Shown: one piece after another, positions 23,901 to 28,959 of the stretch
Numbering within the stretch: position 1 is the first letter of the stretch
Layout of the letters: each line of letters begins with the position of its first letter
Assembly: GCA_963514095.1 (NCBI GenBank)
Contig: OY741275.1
Location: 26,858,628-26,922,627 of the forward strand
DNA length: 64,000 nt
Origin: Eutrigla gurnardus
Taxonomy: Eukaryota; Chordata; Actinopteri; Perciformes; Triglidae
Direction: 5' to 3'
Notes under the pieces: model-generated
What the model was told of the DNA's origin: nothing
The model's input: the letters and a program-made list of their open reading frames with translations, nothing else
Database searches by the model: none
Position numbers and translations under genes: made by a program

Positions 23901-24543
23901 TAGTTTTTCACTTCCATCTGGAATGTGAGCACATGAATAAAACATGATGGAGAACGCTTGGTCTGATTATGATGGATCACATAGTCCCACGTTTAAATGA
24001 GATCACACGATTATTATCATGCAAAGTTCTTTTGGAAATTTGGCTTCTGAATGACATCTGTAGAAAAGAGTCTATCTGTTCCACACACGTTTTTGTGCAG
24101 ATTTAGCAAACGAGATGGACAGAGACTCGTCGAGCTAAGCTAAGCTAATCAGCTGCTGGGCTACAGTTATGTATTATTATATTTAGCACAGAGTGGTATC
24201 GTCCTTCTGATGCTGTTTTCACAACATAATTTCTGTATATTCTCATGTTTTTTTGTACTTCAGTGTGAACAGACCGTACGTCTCAAGAAAGTGAATAAAC
24301 GCATTTCCCCAAATGAACATTTAATTTAGAGCTTGTGATGCTGCACGATAAAAAAAAATAAAATAAAGCAGAATATGCATAAGTGTTTTCCGTTTTGCGT
24401 AGATTTTCCCAGATGAAGGACACGACATGGCGTCCGCCAAGAGCCGGCACTACATGATGAGCTCCGTGCTCGGCTTCTTCCGCCGCTGCTTCGAGGAGGA
24501 GGAGCCGCTCGCCGCCGCGAAGACGAAGAAGGAGCGCGACTAA
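1317..24543 (+). CDS. dpp10-like inactive dipeptidyl peptidase (23 exons, 5' end outside window)
   Basis: This is a split gene of the S9B dipeptidyl-peptidase family, DPP6/DPP10 branch. Joining 23 exons gives one open frame of 709 residues plus a partial first codon. Human DPP10 is about 796 residues, so roughly 90 N-terminal residues (cytosolic tail, membrane helix, first ectodomain part) lie left of the window. Seen directly: propeller motifs such as WGVQGQQL, AHWWSPD, NRAQN and DGRGSG; paired cysteines CLTCSLFKPKC; and hydrolase motifs GKAYGG, HGTAD and DEGH. DPP4 has a catalytic Ser in GWSYGG; here that position is Ala, so peptidase activity is not expected. Asp and His are kept. Known for the family: type II membrane proteins that assemble with Kv4 channels. 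Inferred: this copy keeps such a role. It is more diverged from mammalian DPP10 than the minus-strand neighbour and ends in a basic tail (KTKKERD) instead of an acidic one. All introns are GT-AG and no stops interrupt the frame. Confidence 0.88.
1710..1784 (+). CDS. plus-gene exon B
   Basis: 25 codons, phase 0 at both ends: ATFKASKFAVSPDLNFVLLG then YDVKQ. Closely matches the DPP10 strand VTFKASRHSVSPDLKYVLLAYDVKQ. Acceptor ttcccacag, donor gtgacg. Confidence 0.92.
2881..2915. repeat. (CA)n microsatellite
   Basis: About 17 perfect CA units. Confidence 0.98.
4498..4605 (+). repeat. dispersed element, 'single-letter' copy 1
   Basis: Shares ttggtacgg..gctggaaatccttgaaaac-type sequence and gtttgaaaagtgcttg with 6594-6670, and aagtgcttgaatttgact with 7095-7115. 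Diverged copies of one unidentified interspersed repeat. Confidence 0.6.
5400..5570. repeat. possible dispersed repeat fragment
   Basis: Contains caggtgagactcatcaggac and multiple aaacaggaaat motifs, which look like a common fish interspersed element. No second copy in this window, so the call rests on general appearance only. Confidence 0.3.
6594..6670 (+). repeat. dispersed element, copy 2
   Basis: Second copy of the element at 4498: same ordered motifs (ggtacggtgctggaaatcct; ttcaaggtttgaaaagtgct). Confidence 0.6.
7030..7130 (+). repeat. dispersed element, partial copy 3
   Basis: Shares aaagtgcttgaatttgact and ggagaag with the end of the 4498 copy. Upstream part is a short internal duplication (gcttggagatgcacctgg). 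Confidence 0.45.
7591..8216 (+). repeat. interspersed element with six 70-bp tandem units
   Basis: Begins agacctgtcaatcagcaggt and ends with gtttaaggcactt. Unit starts at 7771, 7841, 7911, 7981, 8051 and 8121; each contains gaggagtcgccccctggtgg. A second copy of the whole element, with four units, is at 62295-62783. Confidence 0.92.
8703..8755 (+). CDS. plus-gene exon C
   Basis: Encodes VYQHSFLASYLIYNLYT plus two bases of Arg, matching DPP10 IFHYSYTASYVIYNIHTR. Acceptor ttgaag, donor gtgagc. A 6.9 kb intron precedes it, the largest of this gene; the same intron is also the largest in the minus gene. Confidence 0.88.
8780..8900 (+). repeat. dispersed repeat fragment near exon C donor
   Basis: Carries cctccctcccaaaaagccca and further homologous blocks (gttctt..cctcttcct) also present in reverse orientation at 36000-36228. 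Starts about 25 bp after the exon C donor. Confidence 0.65.
9202..9283 (+). CDS. plus-gene exon D
   Basis: Encodes (R)EVRELNPPEVSDSVLQYAS followed by WGVQGQQL, a family hallmark. Acceptor gcctcag, donor gtgagt. The homologous minus exon reads REVWELDPPEVVNSVLQYAA. Confidence 0.93.
9284..10901 (+). other. intron D-E of the plus gene
   Basis: 1.6 kb; no exon or clear repeat recognised beyond a short GCC-rich patch near 10495. Confidence 0.6.
10902..11022 (+). CDS. plus-gene exon E
   Basis: Encodes IYIFENNIYYQTDVQSSSWR, then LTSSGQEGIVFNGITDWLYE. The match to DPP10 (YIFENNIYYQPD...DWLYE) is very strong. Acceptor tcccacag, donor gtgaga. The first ~30 nt are almost identical to minus exon E'. 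Confidence 0.94.
11090..11200 (+). repeat. dispersed 'ggactttcaccc' repeat copy
   Basis: Contains gggactttcacccaggagac and tttgtgtcccatgtgaaacc. The same core occurs at least seven times in the window on both strands, for example at 55535-55600 on minus. Confidence 0.6.
11242..11396 (+). CDS. plus-gene exon F
   Basis: Begins EEVLHSQVAHWWSPDSSRLA and ends YPRGTEYPYPK. NDS is a conserved sequon. Ends in phase 0 with donor AAG|gtacca. The paralogous minus exon F' has seeded a minisatellite at this same junction; this copy has not. Confidence 0.94.
11397..12913 (+). other. intron F-G of the plus gene
   Basis: 1.5 kb non-coding. Contains a cluster of GCTAGC/TAGCTAGC palindromes at 11530-11612, a CA/CGCACA microsatellite at 12172-12220 and a dispersed-repeat core at 12567. 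Confidence 0.7.
12172..12220. repeat. (CA)n microsatellite with CG interruptions
   Basis: CA repeat interrupted by two CGCA units. Confidence 0.97.
12914..13011 (+). CDS. plus-gene exon G
   Basis: Encodes MGQTNPSVRLNVVALDGSSL then TTELRSPDSFEK, aligning to DPP10 AGQVNPTIKLYVVNL...MPPDSFKS. The SPDSFE motif is closer to DPP10 than to DPP6. The donor gtctga is a weak match to consensus but is the only GT that keeps the next exon in frame. Confidence 0.88.
13097..13220 (+). CDS. plus-gene exon H
   Basis: Encodes (S)EYYITMVTWVTRDRLSVRW, VNRAQNTSILSLCDVTTSVC and VK. The NRAQN motif and NTS sequon are conserved. Acceptor cctctag, donor gtcagg, phase 0 at the end. Only 85 bp separate it from exon G. 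Confidence 0.94.
13303..13341 (+). CDS. plus-gene exon I
   Basis: A 13-codon micro-exon, KHVATSEKWLDRQ, phase 0 on both sides, matching KKHEDESEAWLHRQ of DPP6 and KKYEMTSDTWLSQQ of DPP10. Acceptor cgactcag, donor gtgagc. Confidence 0.88.
13342..13913 (+). other. intron I-J of the plus gene
   Basis: 572 bp, AT-rich. Begins with a (CAT)n tract at 13367-13409. No exon seen. Confidence 0.7.
13914..14021 (+). CDS. plus-gene exon J
   Basis: 36 codons: NEEPVFSEDCTTFFITMPLK followed by HGSLGTFNHITMISNQ. NEEPVFS is shared with mammalian DPP6 and DPP10. The GGRG of mammalian proteins is changed to GSLG here. Acceptor ttcccag, donor gtacaa. Confidence 0.92.
14022..15049 (+). other. intron J-K of the plus gene with repeat-like sequence
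   Basis: Contains four 13-bp ctgaactacac units near 14602-14640 and a block (14640-14900) with attacagtagtcgagtctac, which I recognise as typical of abundant teleost interspersed repeats. The family could not be named. Confidence 0.45.
15050..15141 (+). CDS. plus-gene exon K
   Basis: Encodes SEGQEVNLRHLTSGSWEVSN then ILAFDESTNS and two bases of Val. RHLTSG.WEV is the DPP10 signature. Acceptor cctcag, donor gtgagt. Confidence 0.92.
15225..15272 (+). CDS. plus-gene exon L
   Basis: 48-bp exon encoding (V)YFLSTEDGSTRRQLY plus two bases. Family motif YFLSTE...RRQLY. Acceptor ctttcag, donor gtacca. Confidence 0.92.
15461..15582 (+). CDS. plus-gene exon M
   Basis: Encodes (R)VSTVDPFHKECLTCSLFKP, KCSFYDAVLSPNHQHVLLNC, R. 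The C..C...C pattern matches the disulphide-rich cysteine cluster of DPP6/DPP10 propellers. Donor is G|gtaagg. The minisatellite filling the next intron starts about 54 bp downstream. Confidence 0.94.
15637..17615. repeat. 24-bp minisatellite filling intron M-N
   Basis: About 80 copies of gacaggatggtagacatgag + ggca, with variants aggaca, ggggca, atggta and shortened units. Intron 15583-17655 is 2,073 bp, of which about 1,980 bp are array. Purine-rich on plus. The 24-bp period keeps several frames open on both strands; these are not genes. Confidence 0.97.
17656..17703 (+). CDS. plus-gene exon N
   Basis: Encodes (G)PGIPQTTLHRLSDMT, matching GPRVPVVSLHSTDN of DPP10. Acceptor cccctccag lies about 40 bp after the end of the 24-bp tandem array. 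Donor gtaagt. One codon longer than minus exon N'. Confidence 0.87.
17704..18125 (+). other. intron N-O of the plus gene
   Basis: 422 bp. Its main feature is a CTC/TCC trinucleotide run, followed by ordinary sequence to the acceptor. Confidence 0.75.
17917..17977. repeat. (CTC)n microsatellite
   Basis: About 20 CTC/TCC units, starting with ttcttcttcc. Homopyrimidine on plus. Confidence 0.97.
18126..18224 (+). CDS. plus-gene exon O
   Basis: Encodes (K)HQTVEMNSALRHALINRTL then PKWERRTVQINSF. Weakly conserved linker into the hydrolase domain; frame, length (99 bp) and phases match minus exon O' exactly, which supports the call. Acceptor ccaccag, donor gtaaca. Confidence 0.83.
18225..19120 (+). 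other. intron O-P of the plus gene
   Basis: 896 bp. No exon or clear repeat recognised. Confidence 0.6.
19121..19190 (+). CDS. plus-gene exon P
   Basis: Encodes (A)LRLELIVPVGLDETKEHP then LLLV and two bases. Aligns to DPP10 ELPLQLSLPKDFMDRNQYALLLI. Donor gtacgt was chosen because later GTs would put a TGA at the next junction. Exactly 70 bp, as in exon P'. Confidence 0.87.
19313..20716 (+). repeat. element with 81-bp minisatellite, copy 1 (intron P-Q)
   Basis: Unique leader (19313-19570: aagacccacgtg, tattgatctgtgatttaata, ctccatcaacactccaaata) followed by about 14 units of 81 bp beginning ggaccacagacagtctctgg. The same leader and unit recur at 22098-23016. Most later units carry the gtggtctattatctagacct variant, showing recent expansion within this copy. 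Confidence 0.93.
20801..20995 (+). CDS. plus-gene exon Q (converted exon)
   Basis: Encodes (D)SAPGGQAVSDRFSLSWDSV, LVSSDSVIVARLDGRGSGYQ and on to DVQDQITALE, entering the alpha/beta-hydrolase domain. DGRGSG.QG is a family hallmark. Nucleotide identity to the minus-gene exon at 32339-32533 is about 95% (9 differences in 195), far above other exon pairs; 17 nt of the upstream intron are also shared. Acceptor ctctcacag, donor gtaagt. Confidence 0.95.
21082..21128 (-). repeat. dispersed 'ggactttcaccc' repeat core
   Basis: Minus-strand core ending in ctttcatccaggagac-like sequence, plus a preceding acacacgac. One of at least seven related copies. Confidence 0.45.
21153..21207 (+). CDS. plus-gene exon R
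   Basis: Encodes (E)SLVRLPYVDGNRVGVYGK, the strand leading into the nucleophile elbow. Matches DPP10 LLKLPYIDSKRLSIFGK. Acceptor tgttccag, donor gtaacg. Confidence 0.93.
21282..21381 (+). CDS. plus-gene exon S (nucleophile elbow, Ser replaced by Ala)
   Basis: Encodes AYGGFLSTLLLLSHSSMFQC then GVAVAPVTNWRLY. With the end of exon R the elbow reads GKAYGG; in active DPP4 it is GWSYGG, in human DPP10 GKGYGG, in DPP6 GKDYGG. The catalytic Ser position is therefore Ala. Donor gtatca. Confidence 0.95.
21382..21701 (+). other. intron S-T of the plus gene
   Basis: 320 bp, no feature seen. Confidence 0.65.
21702..21760 (+). CDS. plus-gene exon T
   Basis: Encodes (G)SAYAEKYFGSPAREDHKLQ, matching SAFSERYLGMPSKEESTYQ of DPP10. 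Acceptor cctcctcag, donor gtatga, ends in phase 0. Confidence 0.92.
22098..23016 (+). repeat. element with 81-bp minisatellite, copy 2 (intron T-U)
   Basis: Same leader as copy 1 (with a differing segment around 22246-22280) followed by about 8 units. Units are mostly the gtgagctactatctagacct type. The array stops about 45 bp before the exon U acceptor. Confidence 0.93.
23065..23131 (+). CDS. plus-gene exon U
   Basis: Encodes ISSLLSNITAPADFLLIHGT, AD, keeping the Asp of the ancestral triad in HGTAD. Two codons shorter than the minus exon. The acceptor (ccgtcag) is about 45 bp from the last unit of an 81-bp minisatellite. Donor gtgagt. Confidence 0.93.
23132..23476 (+). other. intron U-V of the plus gene
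   Basis: 345 bp, nothing recognised. Confidence 0.65.
23477..23550 (+). CDS. plus-gene exon V
   Basis: Encodes (A)TVHFQHSAELVKLLSASNV then NYTLQ. Matches DPP10 VHFQHSAELIKHLIKAGVNYTMQ. Acceptor cttccag, donor gtgacc. Confidence 0.95.
23551..24402 (+). other. intron V-W of the plus gene
   Basis: 852 bp, nothing recognised beyond a short gctaagctaagctaa run near 24134. Confidence 0.65.
24403..24543 (+). CDS. plus-gene exon W (last exon, TAA stop)
   Basis: Encodes IFPDEGHDMASAKSRHYMMS and continues to a C-terminus EEEEPLAAAKTKKERD before TAA. DEGH retains the ancestral triad His. The Lys/Arg-rich end differs from the acidic tail of the minus gene and of mammalian DPP6/DPP10. Acceptor ttgcgtag. 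Confidence 0.94.
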   Translation: MFPDEGHDMASAKSRHYMMSSVLGFFRRCFEEEEPLAAAKTKKERD

Positions 24544-25700
24544 CCTGCAGCAGCAGCCATGACACTGTTTAATGTAGCAGTTGTTATCATGAACCAATCA
24601 GGAGAGGCAGTGTTCTCCTGAAGGACCCGCCCCCTCAAAAAACACTCGCACAGTATAAATACGTAAGATACGTAGCATTAGCTAGCACCGAGGCCGTCGT
24701 CGCTGTATTGTAATGCTTTAGATTGAAGTTATTGTTTGTAATGTTTCATGTACTACAAATGTCAGGGAATCAAAGAAACGTGTATTTTTCCATTTTACAA
24801 TGTAGATTTCTGCTGACGTCGTCGACTGTGAATATTTATATTTACTAACAAAGCAATTTAACTCAATGATCAGGAGTCTTGCAGGTGCCTTTGCCTCATT
24901 GCAGTCGTCCCGACGTTCATTAAACCCAGAAACCCGACTACCGATCACCGTCTGCACCTCGACCCCCCAGAACAGCTGCTAAATGGTGTGTTTTAACCCT
25001 TCATGTGGAGCGGGATTGATTCCTCAAAGGGCAGGTGGGCTGATCCCAGCAGCTCTGCACTTTAAGGCCACATTCACCGGCAGCTTTCAGGGAACTCCAT
25101 GTGCTTGAAATGTCACATCGCTGCTTCAACGTCTGAGCTGTTTGTTGGTAAATCACGGAGAGGAAACCGGACTGTTGGATGTGATGGATGGAAGCATGTC
25201 ATCTGAGAACAGACATGATGGAAGGAATGAAGCTGTCTCGTAGGTTTAAGGTAGTATTTGGTGATATGTTGGCATGCCCAATCAGCTGTTAGAAGGTTCA
25301 CTTTGCAAGGTATCCATGAACAGACAACTGTCACTGTAGAAACACTTTAGAAACACCTTTTTTCTATGATTTTAAGTGGATTTATGGATATTTATTCCCA
25401 AATGGACTCAATATTAACCTCCCTGTCAATATTAGCCTTTATGGATATCAGAAGCTGATTGGTATTCCTTCAATGACTGACTGGATTCTTCACCGTCACA
25501 AGCAGCGTTCAACATCCCAAAATGTGAAGAGTTTTTATGTTATTTTAAATGAAGATGTATAACTTTTAACACCTGTGTATTCTGTACATAACCGGATCAC
25601 CTCCTCACCGCGACCCCGTGCTGCTTTACACCTCTGCACAGCGATTCTGTCATATGAAAATGTATTCTGCTGAAATAAAGTGCTGAAGTTGGCGTGTCGG
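24544..25700 (+). other. 3' UTR of the dpp10-like gene
   Basis: No continuing frame. Roughly 1.15 kb from the TAA to the first good AATAAA at 25674. The exact cleavage site cannot be read from the sequence. Confidence 0.6.
25674..25679 (+). promoter_or_regulatory. polyadenylation signal AATAAA (plus gene)
   Basis: Canonical hexamer followed about 20-30 bp later by GT-rich sequence (gtgtcggatgtgtgc), the normal layout of a vertebrate poly(A) site. Confidence 0.65.
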
Positions 25701-26069
25701 ATGTGTGCTTCGCCTGGTTTGCTGCTCAGAGGACGAAGCAATAAAACCAGGGTTTGATTGGGCGTCGTATCTGGGATGCAAAGGTGCTGATGGTGCAGCG
25801 GTGACGTAGATGACAAGACGTTATCTGGCCGTCTGCTGCAACATTGTTGATCATGTGACGCTTTAACATGGATCCCAACACGACTCAGACCGACACAGAA
25901 AGGCTGACTCAGAAAGCGTCGACTCGGAGGATTTTATTAGATGCTATTAAAAAAAAGAAATTACCAACAGAACTAAGAGGCTTCACGGAAAGTCGTAACT
26001 TTAAATTGAAATCCCAAACATTCATTTCCTCTCTATTCATCAGCGAAACCCTTTTGTTTTCCAGTCTTT

Positions 26070-26075
26070 TTTATT
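26070..26075 (-). promoter_or_regulatory. candidate polyadenylation signal of the minus gene
   Basis: TTTATT on plus reads AATAAA on minus, about 1.33 kb after the minus-gene stop. It lies in an AT-rich stretch. A second TTTATT near 25933 is an alternative. If used, the two convergent genes end only about 350-400 bp apart. Confidence 0.4.
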
Positions 26076-26126
26076 ATTATTTATAATCATCACTAGAGGA
26101 CAATCACATTAACCCCAGAAGCTCAG

Positions 26127-26149
26127 CCCCCCCCCCCCCCCCCCCCCCC
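26127..26149. repeat. poly-C tract (23 C)
   Basis: Uninterrupted run of C in the intergenic/3' UTR region of the minus gene (poly-G in its transcript). Confidence 0.95.
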
Positions 26150-26416
26150 TTTTTCAAACAGCAGAAAAGAACAAGAACAATCAATTACAAAATCCATCCT
26201 AAGAAGAAAAAACAGCCGAAACATGAAAAAAAATGTACAAGCCATCCGGGTCAAATGAATCCATCCCCATAGACTAAACTATCTATGAGATCTGACGTCT
26301 CAAAAATATATTTATGTACACACTCTGCTGTATTGTACTGTACAAAATGTGACGTAACACTGGACACGTTCCCTGTAGACATGCAAACACCTCACTGACA
26401 CGGGAAAATGTCCATC

Positions 26417-26526
26417 TTGGTACGACCCCGGTTCATTCTTGGTACGACCCCGGTTCATTCTTGGTACGACCCCGGTTCATTCTTGGTACGACCCCGGTTC
26501 ATTCTTGGTATGACCCCGGTTCATTC
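26417..26526. repeat. 22-bp x 5 tandem repeat
   Basis: Unit ttggtacgaccccggttcat + tc, five copies, one with a C-to-T change. Falls in the predicted 3' UTR of dpp10. Confidence 0.96.
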
Positions 26527-27405
26527 ACAGCCTCCGCAGATGATTCACACTTCCTTCAAATGAGAGCATATCCAGGAAAACCTCCCTCAACTTCCTTCAT
26601 TATCTTTTTTTGATATATTTAAGAAGATTAAATGACATATTAAGATGGAGACGTTGCAGCGTGGCCTGAACAGCCGTCATCTTCGTATCTTCTCCAGCCG
26701 ACGTAACGGGTGGTAAACGGGCTGCAATGTCTCGAGGACCTAAGTGGACGTTGGTTGCCATGACACCGCTAACGGACGACGACCACCGCCAGCACGTAAC
26801 GTTACAGTATGCTGAACCTCGTAAGGCGTGGTACATGTCTGGGGGGGCGACGGTCGGAGGGTTTCAGCAGGAAGTAGAACTCCTTCAGGGTCTGGTCTGG
26901 TGAACTAGCATTTCCTTGTGCAACAAAGACGACAACCAAAAAGGAGAGGTGAGATGAAAAAGTGTACATCCGTGTTGGTTTCCTCCCGAGTGCGACCACA
27001 AAGGGAGACTAGCGTGACAAGGACGAGTGGCGGGGGAAACAGAACCATGCACTTGTGGAGGACTTGCAGCCCGGAGGAGAGTCTGCAGAAAAAGATGGAG
27101 GTCGCTCTTCGTTTTTTTGCCGAGAAACGTTGGCGTCCCGAGAGTTGAGATGACTAGAGAGGACGAGTTTGACCGTCTCGAGTCCTTGAGTGTTCACTGT
27201 CGTGTCCTTCCATTATCTTTTCAACACATTTATACACCCAGTCACGCACCCTGGGGTGCTCCCCTCTCTCTCACACACAAACACACACGAAGAAGAGCGT
27301 CGGCGGCTCTGAAACCAGCGTCCATGTCCGGCCGTGACGGATTTGAGCTAAAAATTCCTTGAGCTCGGCCAAAAAAAGGTCCGACCCCTTCGCGGCGCCG
27401 CCCGG

Positions 27406-27543
27406 CTACTCCTCCTCCTCGTCTTCCTCGTCGGGCAGCGGTAGTAGTTCCTCCTTCAGACACTCCCTGAAGAAGCTGGTCAGCGTGGCGTAGAGGTGCT
27501 GGCGACTCTGCTGGGACAGGAAGTGGCCCTCGTCTGGGTAGAT
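27406..27543 (-). CDS. dpp10: dpp10 exon W' (last exon, TAG stop)
   Basis: Encodes IYPDEGHFLSQQSRQHLYAT, LTSFFRECLKEELLPLPDEE, DEEEE, stop. The acidic tail resembles the QEPEEDE end of mammalian DPP10. The acceptor is preceded by a run of 14 C on the coding strand that serves as the pyrimidine tract. Confidence 0.95.
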   Translation of the reverse strand: MYPDEGHFLSQQSRQHLYATLTSFFRECLKEELLPLPDEEDEEEE

Positions 27544-28893
27544 CTGGAGGGGGGGGGGGGGGTCGGTTAGTGGACGGGAGGCGGGATTTAATCGTTTTCT
27601 GATACGCAGAGTGAAATTTAACAAAGTGGCATCTTGATACATTCAAACATAACTTAAAAAAAAACATGTAACAAACTGCAATGAATTAAAAACGATCAAT
27701 GTGAGTAAAAGATGCTGTTAAATTGGCCTTTTTAAAGAAAAGCCGTCATCTGCTTTTGAATTTGAACAGGAAGTAGAATATTTATTTGTAGGTTAATCCT
27801 GAAGGATCCATTGATCTGGATTTCTTCTTCAGCTTTTTGTTTCCTTTTAACTGTTTAACGGGGTCGACTGAGATGCTTCGGCCTTGAGGAGTGGGAGTCG
27901 CATTGTGACTTTCTATCTGTCTCTATACAACCTTTTTATTCAAGGCTGCGTTTCTCGTCTTCAGATTGAAGTCGTTAAGAGGAGGTAAAGTCTCTTTTCT
28001 CTTCAGGTGCACAACTTTATGTAATCGTAATCATTCTTTAGCACACTTTGAATTAGTCCATTCAGTTTCCCGAAGTCTTTATACTTTCCTTAGAGAATAC
28101 GAAATGCATTTGTTTCCTTCCATTTTATTGAAACTGTTTTTGGGAACTACGACCATCGATCTTCGCCATTGGCAGCACAATCCTTCCTGGTCCCTCCAGG
28201 CCACACCCACCTTGCACCTGGTTGCCATGGTGAGGCTGATTGTGATGCAACCTCCGTATTGTTTTACTAAGAGGCAACCGTTCGATGTGGTCTCTGAAGG
28301 TGTTGCCGTTACAGAGGTTTGTTCTGATGTTAGCGCCGTTAGCCGTGTGTTTGCAAGAGGTGCTGGACGAGGGATGGGCTCCACACAGCCGGGGGCGGCT
28401 GAGTTGGCGACCAGCAGCTAACAGTGCTAACCTTGTGGGGGAACTGGAGGATTATGACATAATAGATGAAGGAGGTCACAACCAGTTGAATGCCGGCTGT
28501 AGATGCTGGCGAGCTTTATTCTAAGACTTTAACGTGACTTTCTAACAACCAGCTGGAACACACACCTGCATGGAGTAGTTGGCTCCCACCTTCACCAGGT
28601 TCTTGACGAGCTCAGCGGTGTGCTGGAAGTGGATGTTGGCTGGTGGAGGAAAGAAAAAGGAAAAACGTCAGCAAGATTCAGGGTGAATCCTGACGGAGAG
28701 GAAAGAAGAGACAATCAGATGGAAACACCTCAACTAATCTAACATGCATGATTCAACAGCCAGCGCTCTCCTCTGGAGTTCCCAGCATCCATTTAGATAA
28801 CCCACTTCTGCTGTTTATCTTTTGATTAAAAACCATTTGCCTCATTATGAGCCAGGATTGCACCCTTCTTGTCCCTGCTGCACCACAGATATA

Positions 28894-28959
<66 letters not shown>

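Larger units (their letters stand above)
26076..27405 (-). other. dpp10: 3' UTR of the minus gene (dpp10)
   Basis: Non-coding stretch after the TAG at 27406-27408. It holds a 23-bp C run (G run in the transcript) at 26127 and a 22-bp x 5 tandem repeat at 26417. No other gene was recognised here. Confidence 0.5.

Noticed and set aside
1317..24543. Active DPP4/FAP-type peptidase
   Set aside because: The catalytic Ser position is Ala, and propeller motifs match DPP10/DPP6 instead of DPP4.
1317..24543. Plus gene as a pseudogene
   Set aside because: All 23 exons keep frame, splice dinucleotides and conserved motifs, with no stop or frameshift.
27242..27667. 141-codon minus frame overlapping the last dpp10 exon
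   Set aside because: Out of frame shadow of exon W' and its flanks; the conserved frame gives IYPDEGH...DEEEE.
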